Assembly (NCBI GenBank): GCA_964429485.1
Contig: CAYSBW010000027.1
Location: forward strand, 1 to 28,652
Length of the DNA: 28,652 bases
Source of the DNA: JAPLKB01 sp964429485
GTDB taxonomy: Bacteria > Desulfobacterota > Syntrophorhabdia > Syntrophorhabdales > Syntrophorhabdaceae
Reading direction: 5' to 3'
Under the pieces are notes generated by a model, which was given only the letters and a program-made list of their open reading frames with translations, ran no database searches and was not told where the DNA came from. The position numbers were made by a program, and so were the translations under genes. Shown in pieces: positions 15,692 to 22,021 of this stretch (within the stretch, counting starts at the first letter, position 1; each line of letters starts with the position of its first letter).

Positions 15692-17018
15692 CTTCAATAT
15701 ATTGAAAAATTACCATGTCTCCTGTACCGGCATGGGGGAGTACAAATCTGGGTACAAATTTTATCTTTGTAAGGACAGGTACAAGATTTGCCTGCCATGG
15801 GTATGCAAGGTCAATCCTGAATATTATGTTATTGATGTCTTCGGCTTTAAATATTTTTATATGGCTGTCAATGATGTCGGCTGCATCTTTTCCGTCGCGC
15901 ATTAAAGAAAGGCTTACAATTTTAAGAATCCTGTCAAACCTTGCTGAAAATAATGAATGGGCGGGACATGCTTCGCCATCATAACCTGTTTTCAGAATAT
16001 TCCGGGCAAACGCAAGGCGTTTATATTCCTTGTTCAAAAATGGTATAAGATCAGGGTGCGACCACACCTTCATGCCCGTGTCTTCTCTCAGGTGCCTGTA
16101 ATAAAACTGCCATGTGAGATGGTCACCTTTTTCGGGAAAATAATCGAGTGATCCAAGAAATTCAAAATAACCCTTCGGAAGTTCCGGTGTAGGGAGCAGA
16201 TCTACCAATAAAACCGCATCTGTTCTGGCAATTGACGTCAAAAGACCGTTTACAAGTTCATCGGCCATGTTGTTTTCGGCAGGCTGTGCAAATGTATAGG
16301 GCCCGAACATTTCCACCATTTTTGTGCCTGCAGACCTCCATAAAATTCCGCCCGCAATATTACCTTTCTTATCTGAAGCAACAAGAGCACGGTATTTGTT
16401 GCTTGCGATCATATCGACTACCTTGCCGGGATAGCTGAATCCTTGAGGGATCAGGCTTTGAGGATAATATGACAGGACATTATACACAAAAAACTTTACT
16501 GCTTCTCCTTCCAATGGAAAGATATCATAATCATACACAGGCTCTGGTGACACGATTATATGCTCAGTAAATTCAGGATAGAATTTTTCTTTTATGAGCT
16601 CAATGCCAGGGCCTTCTTTTAAATCATTTAGCATATTGAGTTTGTCAACGGATCTTGAAGCAATAATAAGACCCATTTCTTTTAAATCTGCTTCAGTATC
16701 AAATGATGTTCTTGCTGTCAGATTGAAAGCATGGGGATCGAAATTCCTGGCATCAAACAGAAATTTTATTCCGACAAAATATACACCGTTTTCTGCCTCA
16801 ATTATAACAGATTTATCCTTCTGATCCGACTCGGACAGATATACGAATATTTCTTCACAGGCAAGTCTCAGCTTAATTGTCTCATTCTTGCCGAGACCGT
16901 ATGCCTTTGCAGATTCTTCCACAAAAGACATGGCAAGCGAAAAAAATTCCATATTAAGTGTTGTTTTCAGAGAAACCTTTGCTGAATGGTCTTCCAAGAC
17001 AACCTCCATCATTAACAT
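15681..17018 (-). CDS. RsbW-like ATPase-fold domain fused to a GNAT-like domain
   Basis: The 445-aa protein begins with about 135 residues resembling the histidine-kinase-like fold of anti-sigma factors such as RsbW: a LRLACEEIFVYLSES helix where the N-box should be, and DLKEMGLIIASRSVDKL...GPGIELIKEKF where the G-box helix and last strand should be. The N-box asparagine is missing, so ATP binding may be lost. The rest (about 155-445) is GNAT-like and ends in a segment shared with the other GNAT-like protein of the operon. The start is uncertain. ATG at 17018, 17012 or 17009 lacks a good ribosome binding site, whereas an in-frame TTG at 16997 has GGAGG 5 nt before it. It is first in the operon. 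Its function is unknown; allosteric control or a regulatory acetylase are guesses. Confidence 0.65.
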   Translation of the reverse strand: MLMMEVVLEDHSAKVSLKTTLNMEFFSLAMSFVEESAKAYGLGKNETIKLRLACEEIFVYLSESDQKDKSVIIEAENGVYFVGIKFLFDARNFDPHAFNLTARTSFDTEADLKEMGLIIASRSVDKLNMLNDLKEGPGIELIKEKFYPEFTEHIIVSPEPVYDYDIFPLEGEAVKFFVYNVLSYYPQSLIPQGFSYPGKVVDMIASNKYRALVASDKKGNIAGGILWRSAGTKMVEMFGPYTFAQPAENNMADELVNGLLTSIARTDAVLLVDLLPTPELPKGYFEFLGSLDYFPEKGDHLTWQFYYRHLREDTGMKVWSHPDLIPFLNKEYKRLAFARNILKTGYDGEACPAHSLFSARFDRILKIVSLSLMRDGKDAADIIDSHIKIFKAEDINNIIFRIDLAYPWQANLVPVLTKIKFVPRFVLPHAGTGDMVIFQYIEDEV

Positions 17019-17032
17019 TAAAAAGATATTTG

Positions 17033-17045
17033 CCCTGAATTAGGG
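17033..17045. repeat. Short dyad between the oxidase-operon promoter and the first gene
   Basis: CCCT (17033-17036) and AGGG (17042-17045) flank GAATT. The dyad begins about 7 nt past the proposed -10 hexamer, where a repressor would block initiation. It is a short repeat, so support is weak. Confidence 0.25.
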
Positions 17046-17051
17046 TACCAT

Positions 17052-17081
17052 TTTATATCAGTTAACCATGACCTTAGTTAA
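17052..17081 (-). promoter_or_regulatory. Candidate sigma70-type promoter for the nine-gene minus-strand operon
   Basis: On the minus strand TTAACT (17081-17076, 4 of 6) and TATAAA (17057-17052, 5 of 6) are separated by 18 nt. The expected start is near 17045, giving a leader of roughly 25-50 nt to the first gene. The -35 hexamer is the same as in the candidate promoter at 436-464. Confidence 0.4.
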
Positions 17082-17128
17082 TTGCTTAAAAATCAACAAT
17101 ATTTTCAAAATTCATGGCATGCTGTTTC

Positions 17129-17157
17129 TTGTCTTGCATGTTTTTTTAAAGTATAAT
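17129..17157 (+). promoter_or_regulatory. Sigma70-type promoter for the DUF4126 gene
   Basis: TTGTCT (17129-17134, 4 of 6) and a perfect TATAAT (17152-17157) are spaced by 17 nt. The leader to the ATG at 17304 would be about 140 nt and contains the long inverted repeat described separately. The 285-nt gap 17019-17303 therefore holds two back-to-back promoters. Confidence 0.5.
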
Positions 17158-17241
17158 ACTGATATCAGGGCCGTGGCAACCAAAATCTGTTTAGTCTTTT
17201 GCAGGATTTACGCGATCAGTATCTTTACTCTGTGGGACAAG

Positions 17242-17280
17242 GGTTTTTATTCTGTTCCCCGGGGACGGGATAATAAAACC
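17242..17280. repeat. Long imperfect inverted repeat in the DUF4126 leader
   Basis: The arms are 17242-17260 (GGTTTTTATTCTGTTCCCC) and 17261-17280 (GGGGACGGGATAATAAAACC). With one small bulge and G:U pairs they can form a long hairpin with a GC-rich tip and a T-run/A-run base. It ends 11 nt before the AAGGAG ribosome binding site (17292-17297). A TTGAATTCAA palindrome (17283-17292) follows directly. It could be an attenuator, a translation-control hairpin or a small repeat element. Confidence 0.6.
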
Positions 17281-17303
17281 ACTTGAATTCAAAGGAGATA
17301 TGC

Positions 17304-17873
17304 ATGGAAACATTATTTGGACTGATTATCGGTATAGGTCTTAGTGCAGCATGTGGATTCCGTGTTTTTGTACCTTTGATGGGTATGAGCATAGCCGTGC
17401 TTTCAGGGCATATCTCATTGTCGCCAGGGTTTACCTGGATTGGAACATTTCCGGCCCTGATAGCATTTACCACGGCAACCATCCTGGAGATTGCCGCATA
17501 CTACATCCCGTGGGTTGATAATATGATGGATGCACTTACTACACCAGCAGCCATAATAGCGGGAACGATAGTTACAGCTGCAGCGATTGGAGATTTTTCA
17601 CCTTTTTTGAAATGGGCTCTTGCTCTCATAGTTGGTGGGGGGGTCGCTGGAATTGTTCAGGTCGGTACAGTTACCCTGCGTGCAGGATCATTCGGAACAA
17701 CTGGCGGACTTGCTAATCCCGTTGTCTCGACTATTGAAATAATAGGATCAATCATTATTACGCTTTTTGCAATATTGTTGCCAGTGTTATGTCTAATGGC
17801 TGTGGTCTGGATTTGTTATAAGATGATTAAGAGTATGGCTGGCAATAAGTTCTTCAGGCGAACTTTTTCATAG
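17304..17873 (+). CDS. DUF4126 family membrane protein
   Basis: The 189-aa hydrophobic protein matches DUF4126. It opens with LIIGIGLSAACGFRVFVPLMGM, has a WVDNMMDALTTPAA stretch near residue 75, and RAGSFGTTGGLANPVVSTIE near 130, which are the conserved blocks of this family. Four to six membrane segments are likely. The family has no established function. An in-frame TTG at 17283 is rejected as start because AAGGAG (17292-17297) lies 6 nt before the ATG at 17304. It is a single-gene unit with its own promoter, divergent from the oxidase operon and convergent with the hybrid kinase, 34 nt away. Confidence 0.85.
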   Translation: METLFGLIIGIGLSAACGFRVFVPLMGMSIAVLSGHISLSPGFTWIGTFPALIAFTTATILEIAAYYIPWVDNMMDALTTPAAIIAGTIVTAAAIGDFSPFLKWALALIVGGGVAGIVQVGTVTLRAGSFGTTGGLANPVVSTIEIIGSIIITLFAILLPVLCLMAVVWICYKMIKSMAGNKFFRRTFS

Positions 17874-17907
17874 AGTTTGATGTTGCAAAAGCTCTGGCCA
17901 CTAAGCT

Positions 17908-19941
17908 CTATACGTTATCAAGTATATCCCTTATCTTCTGCAGGAGTGTATGAGAATAAACAGGTTTTTGAAGAAAGGCAAATTCTTTATCCTCAACTCC
18001 TTTATCAAGAAATATATCTTTTGTATATCCGCTTGTAAAAATTATTTTAACATCAGGTTTTATATTCCTTATATGACTGTAGGCATCGTATCCATTTTTA
18101 TTGGGCATGATGGAATCAAATATCAGGAGATCCACATTATCGGCATTTGTGAATTTTTCTATAGCATCTGATCCGTCAATTGCTTCGATAACAGAATAGC
18201 CATGTTCCACAAGTATATCCATGATAAAATTTCGAACAGCATGATTATCCTCTGCAATCAAAATTGTTTCATTACCCCCCTTGTTGATAGCTGGATTTGT
18301 TTTTGGCTCCTTCATGATAATATTGGTAATGGGAAGATATACATTAAAGGTTGCACCCATACCTTGTTCACTGTATGCGTTGATATACCCGTTATGTTGT
18401 TTTACTATTCCGTAAACAGTAGCAAGCCCGAGGCCTGTTCCTTTTCCTATTTCCTTGGTGGTGAAGAAAGGGTCAAATATTCGTTCCTGTATTTCTTCAT
18501 CTATTCCAGTGCCGGTATCGGATATTGAAAGCAATACATATTTGCCTGTTTCGCCGTATCCATGGCAAAGCTTGAATTCGTTGTCAATCTCGATTATGCT
18601 TGTTGATATGCTTAACCTCCCTCCTTTGGGCATCGCATCTCTTGCGTTTGTAGCAAGATTCAAGAGTATTTGGTCTATCTGTGTCTCATCAGCCATTATT
18701 ACAACATTTGCAGCTTTAAGAGATATTTTGATGGATATGTCTTCGGAGAGAAGACGTTCTATAATCTTCTGTGTCTTTTCAATATGGTTATCTATGTTGA
18801 TTGGATCAAATTTTGCATCCCGCTGTCTGCTGAATGTTAAAAGGCTGCTGGTGAGGTCAGCTGCTTTTTGTGAAGCGAGCAGGATCTGGTCTACATATTT
18901 TTTTGAATCTGCTTCACTGATCCGCATTTTTAAAAGTGTTGCGTATCCCGCAAGGACCGTCAAAATGTTGTTGAAATCATGGGCTATACCGCCGGCAAGT
19001 GTTCCAATAGCTTCCACCTTTTGAGCATGACGAAGCTGGGATTCGACACGTTTCAGGTTGGTTATATCTTCACAGGCAATTAAATATCCACCAGAAGAAA
19101 GAATGGAAAATGTAAAATTAATTATTTTTTGTGTCCCGTTCTTGCATATAACAGCAAAGTCCTTTGATTTTTGTTCCCCCGGGTTGATTTTTTTGAGTTC
19201 GTCTGTCCAGATTGATTTAGCATTATGTCTGTATTTTGTAGTAGGAAAGATATTTTTTATCCATGATTTGTTATCAGGGATGTCGAGCTGATCGTAACCG
19301 AATAATTCTGTGAACTTTTTGTTTATATATAAAAATTGTCCTTTTTCATCGGCAAGTATCATTCCAAAGGGGGCGTTGTCCGAGAGGATTTTCAATTTTT
19401 CGCTTTCATTGATAATTTTCTGCTCAGCATTTTTACGTTCCTGAATCTCTTTTATAAGGGCTTTATTGGCCATAGCAAGCTCAATCGTCCTCTCTTCGAC
19501 CCTTTTTTCCAGTTCATCATGAGCCATGCGAAGACTCTGTTCCGCAGATTTACGTTCTATACGTATCTGTGCTTCTTTCAGCTCCCTGTTAATGGCAGGG
19601 ACTAATCTTGAAAGGTTATTCTTGCATATATAATCGTGAGCGCCGGAAATCATTGCCTGAACACCCACATCATCACCAATAGTGCCGGAAACGAGGATAA
19701 AGGGAATGTCCAGTTGCCTGTTTTTATAAATATCAAGCGCTGCTGTTCCGCTGAAGTAAGGCATGGTGTAGTCAGCGATTATTGTTTCCGGATTTACTTC
19801 CTCAATAGCAGCAATCATGGCATCTGGCGAATCAACACGTTTGAACAGCGGCTCATATCCGCCTTTTGTTAATTCCCGCACAATTAGAAGGGTATCATCT
19901 TCGGAGTCTTCCACAATTAATACTCGCAGGGATTTTTTCAT
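17908..19941 (-). CDS. Hybrid histidine kinase, REC-PAS-HisKA-HATPase-REC
   Basis: The 677-aa cytoplasmic protein has an N-terminal receiver (phosphoacceptor D57, lysine K107), a coiled coil (about 115-185), a PAS domain (about 182-300), a kinase core with H321 in AGGIAHDFNNIL, an N-box with N432, a G1 box DTGTGI (475-480) and a GTGLGL box, and a C-terminal receiver with D609 and K659. There is no membrane segment, so input comes from phosphorylation of the first receiver and from PAS. It is the last of three genes; the Rcp1-type regulator ends 3 nt before its ATG. The group reads as a phosphorelay in which the upstream kinase may phosphorylate receivers here. No DNA-binding output is encoded nearby. 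Confidence 0.92.
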   Translation of the reverse strand: MKKSLRVLIVEDSEDDTLLIVRELTKGGYEPLFKRVDSPDAMIAAIEEVNPETIIADYTMPYFSGTAALDIYKNRQLDIPFILVSGTIGDDVGVQAMISGAHDYICKNNLSRLVPAINRELKEAQIRIERKSAEQSLRMAHDELEKRVEERTIELAMANKALIKEIQERKNAEQKIINESEKLKILSDNAPFGMILADEKGQFLYINKKFTELFGYDQLDIPDNKSWIKNIFPTTKYRHNAKSIWTDELKKINPGEQKSKDFAVICKNGTQKIINFTFSILSSGGYLIACEDITNLKRVESQLRHAQKVEAIGTLAGGIAHDFNNILTVLAGYATLLKMRISEADSKKYVDQILLASQKAADLTSSLLTFSRQRDAKFDPINIDNHIEKTQKIIERLLSEDISIKISLKAANVVIMADETQIDQILLNLATNARDAMPKGGRLSISTSIIEIDNEFKLCHGYGETGKYVLLSISDTGTGIDEEIQERIFDPFFTTKEIGKGTGLGLATVYGIVKQHNGYINAYSEQGMGATFNVYLPITNIIMKEPKTNPAINKGGNETILIAEDNHAVRNFIMDILVEHGYSVIEAIDGSDAIEKFTNADNVDLLIFDSIMPNKNGYDAYSHIRNIKPDVKIIFTSGYTKDIFLDKGVEDKEFAFLQKPVYSHTLLQKIRDILDNV

Positions 19942-19944
19942 AAT

Positions 19945-20382
19945 CTATTCTACCCTTGTCGGAGGGGATTCGTTCAGAATCAGCCAGTAAAGTCCCAGTT
20001 GCCTGATAGTCTCAATAAAGTTATTGAAATCCACAGGTTTTCTTATATAGCTGTTTGCCCCAAAGCGGTAGCTGTCAATAACATCTTGTTCTTCCTTTGA
20101 AGTAGTCAGGATTACAACAGGGGTGAACTTTGTTTTTGAATTTGAACGAAGATGCTGCAGAACCTCAATACCGCTTATTCTCGGTAATTTGAGATCCAGT
20201 AGAATAAAGATTGGTAGAGTATTTATCTCCTTATTTTCATTCCCAAAAAGGAAATCCAGAGCTTCAGCACCATCCCGTGCAACAGCAACCTCATTCTTTA
20301 TATTGTTTTTCTTTAATGCACGAAGCGTGAGAGCAACATCATTCTGATTGTCTTCAACGAGAAGAATCGTCCTTTCCTTCAC
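19945..20382 (-). CDS. Rcp1-type single-domain response regulator
   Basis: The 145-aa protein is a receiver domain of the type seen beside phytochrome-like kinases (Rcp1): acidic pocket E10/D11, phosphoacceptor D63 in LLDLKLPRISG, T93-T94, and K115 in RKPVDFNNF. No output domain is present. It begins at GTG, supported by AAAGGAG (20398-20392) 9 nt before it. It lies 27 nt behind the PAS-PAS kinase, its likely cognate partner, and 3 nt ahead of the hybrid kinase. Rcp1-type regulators usually act by dimerising or by passing phosphate on; the target here is unknown. Confidence 0.92.
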   Translation of the reverse strand: MKERTILLVEDNQNDVALTLRALKKNNIKNEVAVARDGAEALDFLFGNENKEINTLPIFILLDLKLPRISGIEVLQHLRSNSKTKFTPVVILTTSKEEQDVIDSYRFGANSYIRKPVDFNNFIETIRQLGLYWLILNESPPTRVE

Positions 20383-20409
20383 GTGGTATTTCTCCTTTAT
20401 GTTTAACTT

Positions 20410-21864
20410 TTAAATAGTAAAATAAAAGCATGCGCCTTTATTAACGTTACCTTCTGCCCTTATATAACCTCCATGTCGGTTGATTATCCGCTGAACAGTA
20501 GCAAGGCCTATACCTGTTCCTTCAAACTCGTCATCACGATGCAGGCGTTGGAATGGGGCAAATAGCTTATTTGAATAGGCCATATTAAAGCCTGCGCCAT
20601 TGTCTTTCACAAAAAATTCTTTATTACCATTGTGATTAATAGTACCAAACTCAATTATCCCGTTCTTGTTTGCAGTGAACTTGCAGGCATTTCCGAGGAG
20701 GTTTTCTATTACAATCCTTATCAAGTCAGGGTCGCCATTAACTTCAATCCCCGGCTGGATAATAAAATCAAATTTCTGATTAACATTTGTATTCTTTAGT
20801 TCTTCTGCTACAAGAGAAACTACTGCGCTTAAATCAATTATGCTATATTTGAGTTCCGTTCTTGAAATACGTGAGAGTCTTAAAAGATCGTCAATAAGGC
20901 CTGCCATGCGCTGACTTGCTTTTCTAACCCTTATGAGAAAATCCTGACCTTCATTGTCTATCAGGTCATGGTAATCCTCAAGCAGTGCCTGACTGAAGCC
21001 ATCTATGGCCCTCAGGGGTGCTCTTAAATCATGGGAAACAGAATAGCTGAATGCTTCAAGTTCCTTATTCACAGCTTCAAGCTCGGCTGTTCTGCGCATC
21101 AGGTCTTTGTTCATCCTTCTGATTGTTTCCTCTGATTGCTTGCGCTCTGTTATGTCTCTAAGAATAACCTGTACAAGAACTTTCCCTCCAAGTTCAATGC
21201 GGTTCAGGCTTATTTCTGCGTCAAAGAGGCTCCCGTCTTTTTTTGCATGTTTCCATTCAAAAAACTGCGGATCACCAGCTGCTGCTGCCATTATTTTTGA
21301 AGTTGCATCTTCCATGGAATTCCTTCCATCAGCCTGAAGTAGCGGCAAAAATATAAGAGGCGGGTCTCCTGTCATCAGTTCTTCCATGGTGCAGCCGAAC
21401 AATTTTAATGTTTGCGGATTGCAATCTATGACAGTCCCGTTTTCCCATATGAATATGGCATCATTAGCGCTATTAAAGAGTGTCCTGTATTTTATCTCAT
21501 TTTTCCGCAAAGCTTCTTCAGCCCATTTACTACTGCTTATATCTATAATTATGCCTTCTATTATACCTTTTTCTGGCAGATACCTGGCAGAATGTGAGCC
21601 CCAGAATTCTGAACCATCCAGCCTTCTGTAGAGGATTTCCATATTATTAATAAAACCTTTCTGACGCAGGATTTCTTTCATGTATTCCCGTTCTACAGGT
21701 CGTGCATACAACTCGGCAGATTTAATTCCATCAAAAGAATCCAGTGCAAACAATGTTTTCATTGTCTGATTGTTTTCAAGTACAATACCGTTTTCAAAGG
21801 TTGAACGGAATATCCCGGCCACGGAGCTTTCTATAAAATCACGGTATTTTGGTTGAGAATTCAT
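20410..21864 (-). CDS. PAS-PAS sensor histidine kinase
   Basis: The 484-aa protein contains two PAS domains (about 8-120 and 127-240; each ends in an IxxDIS/DITERK-like strand), a coiled linker, and a phytochrome-type kinase core with H278 in SYSVSHDLRAPLRAI. The ATPase domain has an NLLGNACKF N-box, DNGAGF and GTGIGLATVQ. No membrane segment is seen, so it senses a cytoplasmic signal; the PAS ligand is unknown. Unusually, there is no recognisable ribosome binding site before the ATG at 21864, and a TATACT -10-like hexamer lies about 12 nt upstream, so the message could be nearly leaderless. It is the first gene of a three-gene phosphorelay operon. Confidence 0.9.
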   Translation of the reverse strand: MNSQPKYRDFIESSVAGIFRSTFENGIVLENNQTMKTLFALDSFDGIKSAELYARPVEREYMKEILRQKGFINNMEILYRRLDGSEFWGSHSARYLPEKGIIEGIIIDISSSKWAEEALRKNEIKYRTLFNSANDAIFIWENGTVIDCNPQTLKLFGCTMEELMTGDPPLIFLPLLQADGRNSMEDATSKIMAAAAGDPQFFEWKHAKKDGSLFDAEISLNRIELGGKVLVQVILRDITERKQSEETIRRMNKDLMRRTAELEAVNKELEAFSYSVSHDLRAPLRAIDGFSQALLEDYHDLIDNEGQDFLIRVRKASQRMAGLIDDLLRLSRISRTELKYSIIDLSAVVSLVAEELKNTNVNQKFDFIIQPGIEVNGDPDLIRIVIENLLGNACKFTANKNGIIEFGTINHNGNKEFFVKDNGAGFNMAYSNKLFAPFQRLHRDDEFEGTGIGLATVQRIINRHGGYIRAEGNVNKGACFYFTI

Positions 21865-21877
21865 TGTTGTTTGTAAG

Positions 21878-21959
21878 TATAACAGAAAACATTAAAGAAT
21901 TAAAATTACTCCGTACATGTTTTGCTTTGATGGCAACACTATAGAAAAATTCTGTTATA
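21878..21959. repeat. 10-bp inverted repeat flanking the kinase-operon promoter region
   Basis: TATAACAGAA (21878-21887) and its exact inverse TTCTGTTATA (21950-21959) are 62 nt apart in the 157-nt gap between cheA and the PAS-PAS kinase. The copy near the gene overlaps the TATACT -10-like hexamer on the minus strand. Paired sites for a regulator are possible. Confidence 0.4.
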
Positions 21960-21965
21960 TCAGAA
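21945..21965 (-). terminator. Candidate terminator downstream of cheA
   Basis: On the minus strand TTCTG (21965-21961) and CAGAA (21954-21950) form a 5-bp stem around ATATAA and are followed directly by five T (21949-21945). The stem is AT-rich and weak. It lies 57 nt past the cheA stop. Confidence 0.35.
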
Positions 21966-22021
21966 GCGCCGGAAGGACATATTTGTTGTTTATAAGGTAT
22001 TGATTATATAAATCAGTAAGT

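Noticed and set aside
17870..17911. Inverted repeat ATAGAG/CTCTAT between the converging DUF4126 and hybrid-kinase genes as a bidirectional terminator
   Set aside because: The arms are six bases, far apart (30 nt), overlap both stop codons and lack T-runs.
18455..19024. A 189-codon open frame on the plus strand, antisense to the hybrid kinase
   Set aside because: It lies wholly opposite conserved kinase sequence (H-box to ATPase), has no recognisable domain, and is explained by codon bias of the real gene.
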